From positions 38,143,118-38,207,117 of the forward strand of contig CM077652.1 of the NCBI GenBank assembly GCA_039707465.1: a DNA stretch of 64,000 bases. Direction: 5' to 3'. The position numbers and the translations under genes are program-made. This document shows, piece after piece, positions 11,109-22,317 of the stretch (position 1 is its first letter; every line of letters starts with the position of its first letter). Origin of the DNA: Rhabdophis nuchalis (taxonomy: Eukaryota; Chordata; Lepidosauria; Squamata; Natricidae). The notes beneath the pieces are model-generated. The model searched no databases and had not been told where the DNA came from. It saw only the letters and a list, made by a program, of their open reading frames with translations.

Positions 11109-11435
11109 TAAACTATTTCTCACTCACTCTCTCTCTATGGGCCACCTGGGAGTTTACTATCTCAGTGCCTTTTTGGCCCTAAGAGACCTCTGTGGCTGAG
11201 GAAATGACTGCTGCCTGGTGGGAGGAGTTACAGGGAGGTGAAAACCTGATCAGTGGGTACATTTTACATTTGTGTACCTTGCACACGACACACGTGTGCT
11301 AGGCACAAAATGAGTAGGTATTCTATTATCGGAAGTCCTTGTGAACATTGTGTGAAAAATTGAGGTAAATCGGTCCAGTAGTTTTTGAGATTAGTGGACT
11401 CGTACAAACTATTTTACATTTTTATTTATATAGAT

Positions 11436-11720
11436 TAAATTTTTATACCGCCCTTCTCCCTTCCGGGACTCAGGGCGGTGTACAGGCACTAATAAAAGGC
11501 AATGATATAAAACATAAAATACAGTTAAAAATCTATTAAATAGCTAGCCTGACTAAAATCCTGTTAAAAACCCTTACTAAAACAATTTTAAAAACTATGC
11601 CAGGCCGGCCACAGGAAACCAATGGGTCTTCAAGGCCCGACGGAACTGGCGCAGGTCCATGATTGTCCGTAGGCTAGGGGGCAGGTCATTCCAGAGGGCC
11701 ACATACAGGAGGAAGCCCCA
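11436..11720 (-). mobile_element. L2-like LINE 3' tail
   Basis: This has the L2-like tail signature TATACCGCCCTTCTCCC and GGGACTCAGGGCGGTGTACA, running into a remnant of the terminal ORF (antisense of the ALWNDLPP block). It is a severely 5'-truncated copy. Confidence 0.8.
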
Positions 11721-12124
11721 ACATTGCCTTGGAGGCTCTCTGACTCCTTGGTCATGACACAAATGCAGCTGTCCCGCCTCTACCCAGCCAGGAAAGCAAA
11801 GGGAAGCTGGCTGTTTTTCTAGGCCCTCAGTTTCACCGTCAAAATATTCTGATCATTAGGATGATCCTCCAAACAGGCTCCCCAAATCTGCCATCCATAA
11901 CATGGCTTGAACAATCTATAGCGTCTTCCAAGGTGGCTAAACTGACTGTGTTCCATTAAGGAAAGGAAATTAGCAATTGGAAATCCCTTATGTACCTTTT
12001 GCATAACAGGGAAAAAATGAACTTGATATTCATGGGATTGACAATTAAAAAAGGCAGACTGTGGAAAGAAGGAAATTATAGTGCAATCTTAGCAAGAGAA
12101 CATAGAATAGAAATGCATTTATAA

Positions 12125-12370
12125 CCACTGTCAACAAGAGGAGAAGCCCCTTCCTATACCACTTCACAATGCTTTAGAGCCCTCTCTAAGCGGTTTACAA
12201 AGTCAGCCTTTGGCCCCCAACGATCTGGGTCCTCATTTTACCCACCTCTGAAGGACGGAAGTCTGAGTCAACCTTGAGCCTGGTGAGATCTCAGCTGCTA
12301 ATTTGCAGGCAGTTGGCAGGCAGCAGAAGTCGCCCTGCAGTACCGCACTCTCAGCACTGTGCCAGATTGG
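12125..12370 (-). mobile_element. tRNA-derived squamate SINE
   Basis: On the minus strand this has the same body as the copy at 45975-46215: AACCTTGAGCCTGGTGAGAT, GGGTCCTCATTTTACCCACC and CTAAGCGGTTTACA appear here as complements. The degenerate tRNA-like head is at 12300-12370. Confidence 0.75.
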
Positions 12371-12589
12371 AGTGGCTCTTAACCCTTTTTTCTTTTGCTT
12401 ATCCTTTGCCTTTCCCTCTTTTCTTTCTTGTCTATTGACTATTTTTCTTTATTTCTTTTCTAAAAAGTGCATTGTTTTTATCTGGTGAAAACTTTTTAAA
12501 TGAAAATTGTGTTTAAAAAATCCAAAATAATTTACAGCGGCTTCTCTTCTATTTGGGGCTTTCTTCCTTTCTACAGAGCTCTTTATAGT

Positions 12590-12710
12590 GATTGCAATTT
12601 CCTGACCATGAGAAGAATTAATCAATGGAACAGCTTGCCTCCTTGTGGGATTGTGGGAGCTCCATCACTCGAGGCGTCCAAGAAAAGGCTGAACAGCCAC
12701 TGATTCAGGA
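12590..12710 (+). mobile_element. Degenerate CR1 3' remnant
   Basis: The stretch AGAATTAATCAATGGAACAG then CTTGCCTCC, followed by GAGGCGTCCAAGAAAAGGCT, resembles the CR1 terminal block seen at 61735-61830. It is short and diverged. Confidence 0.55.
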
Positions 12711-12778
12711 TCCCAATCAGGAAGCACCCTGAGCAGCTCTGCCTGAGGGGCGAACAGGGCAGGGAGGGGCTGCCTTAC

Positions 12779-12933
12779 CCGACAATAGGCTCCTCGGCCT
12801 AATCTCTCCTCCCCCAGGCCTTGCCCCAAACCGGTGGCTTCGAAGTCTTCAATCTCTTGAGATTCAGGGGGGAATTCCACTCCTCTTTGATCTTCCTCTG
12901 GGGGGCTTCCTTCTTCTAGTACGACTGCAGATT
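12779..12933 (-). CDS. TSC2: TSC2 exon, linker region
   Basis: This exon of 155 nt reads SAVVLEEGSPPEED and ends GRGAYCR. It starts just after the WA-E/D junction, human residue about 1295. It is poorly conserved and acidic in the middle. Confidence 0.93.
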
Positions 12934-14377
12934 CTGTCCAGAGACACAAAGAGCCAGGAATGACAGGGGGAGAAATATTTCCTGAGAGCAGGATCCTCTC
13001 TTCCTGCAACCCTGGTGTTTTGCAAAGAACCTCCCTTCCACTTCACCAGGAGGCTGTTTCTTCAAACAAAAATTAGAACATCTAGTCTACTGTTTTTCAA
13101 CCTTGGCAACTTTAACTCTGGAACTCAACTCCCAGAATCCCCAGCCTGTTTCTCCCACAGAGATCAAGAGAGCAACTGCACTAGAAAAATGCAAAGTTAG
13201 TCCAATATTGTTAACCACAACTTTGGCCCAAAGTTCTGACATGTATGCAATCTTATTATGATATGAACAACAGTCCCATCCCAGGGCCGAAACGGTTTCC
13301 CAGTATTGGTGAGGCCAGAAGAAACGGCAGCTTGCCTACGACCAGCTTCAGCTGCTTCATTCATGGCCAAATGGGAGCCACACAAGAAGTTCATAAGTTC
13401 CAACTCAGTTCCTGAACATTTTGCTCTTTTTAGGAGGCTTCCTTGCAATATGTAGAGATGTGAACAGAAACCAACACAAACCTTATTAAGATGTCACTAG
13501 GTGTCAATGCTATTGAACCCTTGAATCAACTCTGTAGGACTGAGGGTGGCTCTGTGGCCTGCCTGGCTGCATTATGGGGTGCTGGGCAGGTCCCATTTTT
13601 GTTAGGGTAACTTTTAAAACATATTTTAAAATGTTTAGTGATTTAGTGTTAAAACCACCTATCCTTACTTGCTTATTTATTTATTTTATTAGATTTATAT
13701 CCCGCCCTTCTCCAAAGAGAACCCAGCTTATGTGCTGATCACTGTTCAAGCAGAAGACTTCTGGCCAACTTCACAAATCTCCCTGACTAGAATCTGGATT
13801 TTTTTAAAAAAGCAAATGGTCTATTTATCATATACTTTATCTAATTTTCATATGCTTGATAATGAAGTATAGCTGGGTCATATGACAAGCTACTGGGAAG
13901 GATAAGACTGGTTTTGCCCTGATTTTCTGCTATTATTTTAAAGTAGCAGCAAAGGTTTGACATCGGTGGCTGCTTTTGCACTGAAGCAGGGCGCCTGGCA
14001 GATGCCTCTCCCCCAACTCTTGCCTTCCTACTGGGACTCCCTGGCATCCAGTGGTTACAGGGCGAGCTTTGTAGCTTGGGACTGGAGCAGAGTGGCTTAC
14101 ATAGCACGACCACAAGGAAGTGGCAGAAGGTGGCAGAAAACAGAAGGGAAATTGAAGTGGCAAGAAAAGGCCAAACCCTTTAGAAGCAGAGGCCCCCTCT
14201 GCCTGGCCCACCTTTCTTCCCCTTCCTACGTCCAATGGTCGGTGAGAAAGATGGGCAGCTGGAAGGACCGAGAAAAGCCCCAGCTGTGAAATCCCAGGCA
14301 TGCTTCCTTCCACACCAAGCTGCCTTTAGAAGCCAAGCCAAACAGCAAACACCCTCCTTGAAAAGATGCAAATATAC
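12934..14377 (-). other. TSC2 intron with small repeat remnants
   Basis: This intron is 1444 nt. A remnant at 13098-13150 (CAACCTTGGCAACTTTAA, then CCCAGAATCCCCAGCC) belongs to a dispersed family also seen at 17519-17600 and 40316-40385. An L2-like tail remnant lies at 13672-13725. Confidence 0.6.
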
Positions 14378-14446
14378 CTGCCCAGGAAATGCTCCTGTAC
14401 AACCCTCCTTGAGAGCTGGTCAGGCCCATGGCAGAGAAAGAGGCCA
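14378..14446 (-). CDS. TSC2: TSC2 69-nt exon, alternatively spliced in mammals
   Basis: This exon of 69 nt has phase 1 at both ends, so skipping keeps frame. It encodes VASFSAMGLTSSQGGLYRSI then SWA, matching human 1272-1294, the 23-residue exon known to be alternatively spliced. Its upstream intron is the 15.1 kb one filled with transposons. The donor is GTATAT, weaker than its neighbours. Confidence 0.94.
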
Positions 14447-17400
14447 CTGTGGAGGGAAAACCAAGGGAGGAGCTACATCAAAAGGAAAGACAGAGAGAGA
14501 CAGACAACATGGAGGGGAAAAATAACCCCAACCACAAATAGATATGCAAAAGGCTCAGAAGCAGAGATGGAGGGATGGGACCACTGCAGTGTCCAATATT
14601 ATCTGCCTCCCTGCAGAGGAAGATTTATGAAAGAAAAAGGGAGGGGGGGGCGAAACTATACACTACTAAATAGCCTCCTCTAACACAGGCGTCTTTCAAG
14701 GTCTTCACTATAAATTGTAGTTTCCTGCTGGGAAAGACAGATTTAATCTCCCACCATTTCAAGCCTATCAGGCAACTACTTAGCTTTGAGTCTAAATGGA
14801 CTCCTCTCTGAATCCTTTGACTGCTGTAAGGATTGTTATCCTTGTTTGAGAATTAGTTCCTAAATAGGCACTTAATGCTTGAATTAAATACTGAGTTATA
14901 GTTACCATTATGTGAGATAGCCAATTTGTGAATATGCAAACATCCATAGATGTTAGGCAAATGGTGACTTTTAAAACATTTCATAATTCTACCATTTAGC
15001 ATCTGCTCTGTTTTGACAAAGCAGATATTAAAGGATTTGTGGAACTTAAAATAAATTCAATTTACCTCATATAGACTATAAGATTTATTATACCCCACTG
15101 GAAGTACAAATTTATACCTGATTCACTGCAATTAACTTTTAACTTAGTCCCTTTTCTGAACTTGTTTTGTTTATGATGTATTTGCTGTGGCCTTTTTTTA
15201 CTATATTACCACAGATGTGCACGCACACACACATTCATGGAGTTTCTTAGTAACATTATTTTTTTAAAAGCAAGCACAAAATATATTTTCATGTGTACAT
15301 TTTGTATCTATCTGAGAAAACAATTTCTTCTCAAATGCAATGTGTTTTTACATACGGCATTTGCTACAATTAATGTACTGGCATTTCACTTCACATGCTG
15401 TTGGACCGTAAGATGGAAAACCTGCATTTTTGTGTCTGGAAAAGTATCCATAGCAAAACATTCCGACATGACTCCAGCATCAAGTACACCTCAGTCCCAG
15501 CTCCGATGTAGGCACAGTGCTTCTCCCGAAGCCCCTCTGAAGAGGGAAGGTGGGGCAGCAGTAGAGGCCCCTCATGGCCATAGGAGGTTCCCACTGGACA
15601 TGAGGCTGGCTTTTATGGCTACGGCAGGACTAGAACTCACCATCTCCCAGTTTCTAGCTAAACCAAATTAGCCTTTAAATAGAATAAAAAAACAAAGGAG
15701 ACCTATCCTGGGAAATTCCTGCAAACCTTAGCAAAAGAAACAAGCAAGGCAGAATAATGTTGAAAGGTTCTTGTTATAGGCATTGGAAGAGGAGAGCTTT
15801 GCTAACCTATGGTGGCAAAAAAAAAAATCAGGTCTGTAAATCAACTAATTCGTTTTTTTATTAAAAAACACACTTTTTAGTCAGAAAGGTGCTAAAAGGG
15901 CCTTCCTGATATGGAGCAGGCAGCCATGAGCTAAGTAAAGAAAATTCAGATGAGGCTGCACCTAACCACCCAGATAGGTTGGCAGGAAATTCAGAAACGG
16001 AATTATTTCTAGAATGGAATACATTTTGAATGTTGCGATCCCATTGAAAACTGAGATATCGTTTTCCTGTACTTGATATAATTTCTCGAGTGGTTTTGAG
16101 ATAATTGCCACTGTCCACAAGCCAGACCAACAGCCTTGTCATCTTCTTCACGTGGGAGCATCAGAACCACTGAGTCCTACATCAGATGAGAAGTTGCTCT
16201 GGCTGTCGGATTTCGAGGTCAAGATTATGTGCCAGATGGAAAACACTTTCACTGAAAGACTGGAGATTTTCCCTCCGTGTTGGAGGCAGCAAAGGATTTG
16301 CCAGTGACAACACTGTTGCCCGAGGGATGCCCAGTTAGGGGTCTCTTTTGTGCCCCCATGAAGTTGCCCATCAAAGTGGTACCCAAGTCCACATGTGAAC
16401 TATTGGGTCAGCAGGAGCTGGAGCATGTGATAAGAGCTCACCCCGCCCAGCAGCAGCAACAGGTCTGGAGCGCAAGCCTGCTGATTTCTAACTTCCGTGC
16501 CCCCTGACTGGAGATGATGCAATGGGAAAAGTCACAGAAGCAGGGATGCCGAGCGATTGCCATCCAGGGTCTGCTGGAGGTGATAAACCAGCACAGCTGC
16601 CCATTCTCTCAGCTACAGGGATGGGCCAATGATGGAGAAAGCTCTTTCACCCCAGGGTATTGCTGAAGGGCTCTTCCACTGAGGCTCCTCCACTGAGGAG
16701 ACACTGCCCTGGGGCTGAAATCACACACCAGCAGCCGGCACTCCTGTCTTCCTGGGGGAAATGAAGGTCAAGTCCAGGCTCTCCTACAAAGGAGAGGGCA
16801 GGGCCTGTTCTACGACTGAGCCCAGAGGGGAGGCTGAGGTTAATGGCAGCTGCCATGCCTGGGCTGAGCCTGGGTGTCCCAAGAGGCCGCTCAGTTGCCC
16901 CAGAGACAGACGCAGCTGGATCTAGAGGACCTGCTTCGGCTTGGCTGAGGACCCGGAGGAAGCGGGCAGCTGGAGCGCAATGGCAGCAGGACAATGGCTG
17001 AGCCCTACCATCCCCTTCCGCCTGACAAGCAGAGACAGGAGCACCAGACCAATCAGTCACAAAAGCTGAGGCTGCCCTGCCTGGCATCTGTGGGGTGAAT
17101 GATGCACTGGAAGCATCGGGAGGGGCTGACTCAGTGGTGGGATTCAAATTTCTTTACTACCGCTTCTGTGGGTGTGGTCTGGCTTGGTGGGCATGGCAGG
17201 GGAAGGATACTGCAAAATCCACATCCCCCCCCCCCAATCAGCTGGGCCTCGGGGGGCAGAGAATAGATGGGGACGGAGCCAGTCAGAGGTGCATTTACCT
17301 GTTCTCCAAACTACTCATAATTTCCGCTACCGGTTCAGAACCTGCTGGATTCCACCTCTGGACTTACTTGTCCTTCTTAAACTTTCTGGTTCTTGAGTTC

Positions 17401-17963
17401 CGAACATCTCTTCCACTTCTGAACGCAGCTCTTTACTATAGGCCTTGCTACCAGTAGCAGCCCAGGACAAAAATTAATGGATCTACCCAGAGAGGACAGG
17501 GCTGGCATCTCTAATTCAGTTTCTCAACCTTAGCAAGTTTAAGATTTGTGGACTGCTGGCCCCATAATGCTATCTGGGGAATTCTGGGACTTGAATTCCA
17601 CACATCAATTATAGGTGGTCTTCAACTTAGGCCTGAAGATTTGAACTCTATTCGCAAAGGCATTCTAGGTGCAGAGGGGAGCCGAACTCCTCCTGAAGAC
17701 CTGACCTCTGTTCCTGCATCCGACTGGGGCTCCCTTCTGTGCACGGAGAACTGATGTCCTCCTGCAGGGCATAAGAAGAGATGCCTTAAAGCTCCATGTC
17801 TGCATCCACAGAGGGGAGGGGACATCCGTTAAGGACACCGTACTTAAGGATTAAGTATGGAATGCCTGCACAACCCTCCAAGGACCCGCAGAGTATGTGG
17901 GCTGGCCCAGAGGCTGAAGAAGCCGGTCAGCCAAGGCAGAAGCAGGCACCGGCTGGGCAATTC
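14447..17963 (-). other. TSC2 intron between the 69-nt exon and DIRS copy 1
   Basis: This is mostly single-copy-looking intron sequence. It holds a candidate MITE at 17131-17364 and the dispersed remnant at 17519-17600. A 166-codon minus-strand ORF at 16647-17147 has no recognisable domain. Confidence 0.6.
17131..17364. mobile_element. Candidate MITE with short terminal inverted repeats
   Basis: The left end CAGTGGTGGGATTCAAA and the right end GGATTCCACCTCTG are inverted copies with mismatches. The interior has a poly-C tract. No clean target duplication is visible. The shape suggests a hAT-like non-autonomous element. Confidence 0.5.
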
Positions 17964-18110
17964 GACCGTTGACTTACCTGAACGGTCCTTCTATGTGTGC
18001 TGCGAAGGGGAATCCAAAGCATGAGTTAAACCAGTCCTCTAGCCTAGACACTGAGTTATTAAAACTGTAGACCACGCCTCCTCTGTCTGGGCATGCTCAG
18101 TTTTTTTGCA
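17964..18110 (+). repeat. DIRS copy 1 left terminal inverted repeat
   Basis: It begins GACCGTTGACTTACC. From the GTGTGCTGC block onward it is the inverse of the right end at about 28990-29116. DIRS elements have inverted ends rather than LTRs. The exact inner limit is approximate. Confidence 0.85.
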
Positions 18111-18232
18111 CGAAGGGAAGCCGTCCAGAATGCAGAATTCCGACCGGGAACAGAACAAGTCCGGTGACAGTCACAATCAAGACAGGTAAAAGGTCAAGGA
18201 TCCTGAACAGCCAAAGCTGAACGGGCGGGGTT

Positions 18233-18320
18233 GGATTCCCCTTCGCAGCACACATAGGACCGTTCAGGTAAGTCAACGGTCGTTCTCCTGTGTGCTGCTT
18301 TGGGGAATCCAAAGCATGGG
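18233..18320 (-). repeat. DIRS copy 1 internal complementary region
   Basis: Positions 18233-18281 are the complement of the left terminus. Positions 18282-18320 repeat, in the same sense, the complement of the right terminus. The junction CAACGGTC/GTTCTCCTG is what joining the two ends would give, the known template for the DIRS circular intermediate. Confidence 0.88.
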
Positions 18321-18329
18321 ACATGCCAA

Positions 18330-18830
18330 AGCAGTAACCTTCAGGGGCGGGAGCGAGGCTGGTCAGGAGCTGCAGTTGTGGTGACAACTCTCTGAAGCAC
18401 TCTCCGCCCAAAGGCAGCCTCTGCTGAGGCATAAGAGTCAATCTGGTAGTGACGTATGAAAGGTGATGGAGACGACCATGTCGCAGCTCTACAAATGTCC
18501 TCCACTGATGCCTGGGTTGCCCAGGCCGCCGACGTGGCAGCACTTCTGGTCGAATGAGGGACGATCCTCCTAGGAGGCGGTCTCGAGCAGCTGTCATAAG
18601 CAAGGGCTATACACGCCTTCAACCAGAGCCCAATCGTGTTGGAGGATACCTTCAGGCCCATGGATGCACGTTGAAATGATACAAATAGAGCCTCCGATCT
18701 CCGGAAAGAGGCCGTCCTCTTGATATAACGACGGAGAACCCTGCGAATGTCCAAGTTGTGCCACTGACGCTCCTGAGGCCAAGGGGGTAAGGGCAGAGGT
18801 CCGGCAGGATCAGCTCCTGCGCCCTATGAA
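18330..18830 (-). pseudogene. DIRS copy 1 tyrosine recombinase, C-terminal part
   Basis: The C-terminal half of the recombinase is readable on the minus strand. HSTRS matches the catalytic H-x-x-R. SPFIRHYQIDSYA carries the candidate nucleophile Tyr, and VEDICRAAT precedes it. The N-terminal half lies on the far side of the chromovirus at 23860-24330. The frame is separately interrupted around 18740-18850. Confidence 0.8.
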
Positions 18831-19000
18831 ACATGGTGTTGACCTTCGGCAGGAAGGCAGGGTCAAGACGAAGGATGACTGTTGGGATGAAAGATACAGA
18901 GATCCTCCCGAACTGACAAGGCAGCCAGTTCCGACACCGGCCGGGCAGATGTAATCGCCACTAAAAACACCGTTTTCAAAGTCAACAATCGAAGGCTAGA

Positions 19001-19375
19001 TGTCAGCCTCTGCTTTTGCTCGCTTCGGCTGTCATATTGAAACGGGAAGGGGGGGGGTTGCTAGGATACAAGTGAGCAGGAGAGAGGGATGTGGCCACAG
19101 ACTGTTATCACCTCGGCTAACGGTTTGCATTCCATTCTGATGATGACCCTGGGCAGGCGTTACACCTGATGTTGTGAACGGCTTTGCATTGGACAATATG
19201 CTGGGGTCAAGAGGCGAAGGGTGGGGTTATGCTTTGATACATGTGTTGCGCGCCTAAATGTTTAATTCCTTGCTTGACTTTAGATGCAGTCTTATATTCA
19301 GTAAAAGTAACCTTAAACTTTCCAAATGAGTTTGAGCGTGGTCTTTCCTGATTTATGATGGAAGCAGATCTGACA
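19001..19375 (+). repeat. Chromovirus 5' LTR
   Basis: 375 bp, TGTCAG...TGACA. It differs from the 3' LTR by small changes (for example the poly-G length near 19050 and ATACATG against ATACGTG). No clear tRNA primer site follows it. Confidence 0.93.
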
Positions 19376-19572
19376 AAAAGCAAGGAATCAAAAATACGCT
19401 CGTCTCTGAGTTAATAGCTTCAGCAGCGAGCGAGATAAAACCAAAAAACTTCAATGTTGGACGCTGAGAAAAAAGAATTACTGGGAGCTTCCGCGCCCGA
19501 AACAGCCTCCCCCCCACTACAGACATCCAGGAATCGAAACCCAAAGATACAAGGTCAGTTACTGAACTCTTA

Positions 19573-20368
19573 ATGGATGTTAATTTAGAGGGTGAAGAAA
19601 AATCTGAAGATAAATCAGTTCGTCACCGATGGTCCGAGGGAGTGGGGAGAAAAGGAATTTTTGAAGAAGCCCCTTGGGGAGTAAATACTAGACGCAGACG
19701 GGCCCCCTCCCCTCCCGCTTTCTGGGAAGTGCCAGAAGAGGAATTTCTTCTAAGGCAGCAAGCGCAGAAATTAATTGCAGAAGCTGATGAGATGAAACAC
19801 AGCAGAGAACGCAGCAGAGAAATCAAGGGAAAAGGGGCCCTCGACCCTCGGGATTGGTTGTTGCCAAGAAGGGAGGAAGTAAAACCCAAATTTGGAGGGA
19901 CCCCTACCCAGAAAGAGGAACACACACAGCGACAGCAAGGCCGGGTTCCCCCCCCCTCCACGCCGTAGAAGGGAATCAAGCCCCCCGGCCTGCAGAATGG
20001 CTACTGTCCCTCCATTGGGAGTGAAATTTGGAGGTGATCCTAAGGAATTGGGGTGTTTCCTACTACATGTCAGCAATTTTGTGAGGCAAGCTGCGTTTGA
20101 TTTGCCAGATGATGATAGCAAAATTAGGATTGTTTGTCTGGCACTGGAGGGCAGAGCTTCTGATTCGATGGTAGCTTTGCACAATGATAACTCCCCTCTG
20201 ATGAGAAATTTCGACAGATTTATGTTCGCCCTGAGAAGGCGTTTCGAGGACCCCCTCATGGAACGAAAAGCCCGCCTAGAAATGAAATCATTACGTCAGG
20301 GAAATCAACCAGTTCAAGAATTTTCCCAGAGATTTCGTGAATTATGTTTACATGAGGGGTTGGAGTGA
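19573..20368 (+). pseudogene. Chromovirus gag, frame-broken
   Basis: The first frame (19573-19968) is rich in Glu, Arg and Lys. The second (19892-20368) carries the capsid-like region (VKFGGDPKELGCFLLHVSNF and FDRFMFALRRRFEDP). The frame changes near a C homopolymer at about 19948-19957. Another frame continues to 20450. The zinc knuckle and protease expected downstream are missing. Gag would form the particle. Confidence 0.8.
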
Positions 20369-20455
20369 GGAAGCGCTTATTGACAGTTTCACTGAAGGCC
20401 TGCACCCTGATCTCTATCAGAGCTGTATCAACAGGCGGAATCCTCATACCCTCGA

Positions 20456-22285
20456 GTGGCAACCGTTTTGGAACAAATACCAGGGGAAGAAAAGATTCCT
20501 ACAGAATATTTGGATTTGAAAGACGTTTTTAGTGAGAAATCTTCTGACAAACTTCCACCCCACCGCTCCACAGACTGCACCATTGATTTCCTCCCTGGGG
20601 TGCAACTACCTAAGCCACGCATTTATTCCATGACACCAGGAGAAATGGTGGAATTGCGCAAGTTCATTGACAAAAATTTGGCAAGAGGTTTTATTGAACC
20701 TGCTAGACCTCGAGTCGCGGCTCCTGTTATGTTCAGAGAGAAGAAAGATGGCCAACTCCGCCTAGTGGTGGATTACAGGAACTTGAACACGATCTGCGCT
20801 GAAAATGTCTACCCCCCGCCCCCTCATGAAAGATATGCTTGCCAATCTGGCGAGAGGCAAAAGTTTTACAAAACTGGATCTCAGAGGATTAGGATTAAAG
20901 AAGGAGATGAATGGAAAACAGCTTTTAATTGCCCGTTAGGTTGTTTTCAATTTAAAGTTCTCCCATTTGGCCTACAAGGTGCACCAGCGGTTTTCATGCA
21001 ACTGATTAACAAGGTCTTACATCAGCACCTGTACAAAGGCGTTATCGTATATCTTGATGATATCCTTATTTACACGGAAACACGTGAAGAACATGTGAAG
21101 CTTGTCCATTCTGTTTTGCGCAAACTGAGAGCGGCGGAACTATATGCTAAACTCTCAAAGTGTGAATTTCATCAAAGCAAGATTGATTATCTCGGATACC
21201 GCATTTCGTCAGGAGGTAATGAGATGGATTCTGCTAAAGTAAAGGCAGTGACTGAGTGGGCCCCGCCTCGCACCCGTAAACAATTGCAAAGTTTCTTGGG
21301 GTTTGCAAACTTTTACCACCAGTTTATCCCCTCTCTTGCCAGTATTGCTCTACCAATTACAAACTTACTTAAAACAAAAGGTGATGAAAAACCACGACCT
21401 AGTAAACCCCTGAACTGGTCTATGGAATGCCAAGCAGCCTTCGAAAAACTTAAAACGCTTATTTGCAGCAGAGCCAATTTTGAAACACCCAGACATGGAT
21501 GCGATGTGGCAGTTGGCGCAGTTCTCCTCCAATACAATTCCAACGAAGAATTACAACCTTGCGCTTATACCTCTCGTAAACTCTCGGATACTGAAAGAAG
21601 ATGGGCTATTTGGGAAAAGGAAGCTTTTGCAGTGTGGTGGGCCCTCATGACTTGGCGGCATTTCTTAGAGGGAGCATCTCACCCATTCGAAGTATGGACT
21701 GATCATAAAAATTTGGAATGTCTAGGGACACCTCGCAAACTTTCTCCTAAACAGGTCCGGTGGTCTCAATATTTCAGTCGATTTAATTTTTCCATGAAGT
21801 ATATTCCTGGAGGAAAAAACTTTATGGCGGATGCGTTATCACGCATTCCTCAATACAATTCCTCTAAACTTACAGTGATCCAGCCTGTCATCCTGGTGTG
21901 TGACTTAGTTGCTCCGGTGACCACTCACAGCCATTCTACTCTACAGGCCAAAACCCCTCCCGAATTAATCTCTAAAATTAAAGAAGAACTTCAGGCTGAC
22001 GATTGGTTCACTGCACATTGTGGAGACTGTACTTTGCGGGATGACTTACCCTGGGTGGGTTCCAAGCTTTACGTCCCGGCTAAACTCCGTACTTTTGTAC
22101 TCCAGAGGGCACACGATTCTCGTCTAGCTGGTCATTTTGGTTTCGTGAAGACCCTACACTTACTTAAATGTCAATTCTGGTGGTCTTCTATGAAGAAAGA
22201 TGTGGAGTCTTACATTGCTAGTTGCCCAGTTTGTGCTGCATGTAAACGCCCCCCGGCAAACCTCAAGGTCTCCTCCAGTCTGTAG
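20456..22285 (+). pseudogene. Chromovirus pol: RT, RNase H and integrase zinc-binding part
   Basis: The open frame of 609 codons contains RT blocks (LRLVVDYRNLN, PFGLQGAPAVF, the catalytic YLDDILIY), an RNase H region (VWTDHKNLE) and the HHCC integrase zinc-binding region ending CPVCAACKRPP. Around 20850-20895 the segment that should hold the first RT catalytic aspartate is out of frame and partly deleted, so RT should be inactive even though the ORF stays open. The first residues join from a deleted gag-protease region. Confidence 0.88.
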
Positions 22286-22317
22286 CGCGCCCAGAGTCTC
22301 CTTGGAAGGAAATATCT

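Noticed and set aside
16647..17147. 166-codon minus-strand ORF in a TSC2 intron, in sense with the gene
   Set aside because: No recognisable domain, no phase-compatible link needed by TSC2, and flanking sequence looks intronic. TSC2 already matches human without it.
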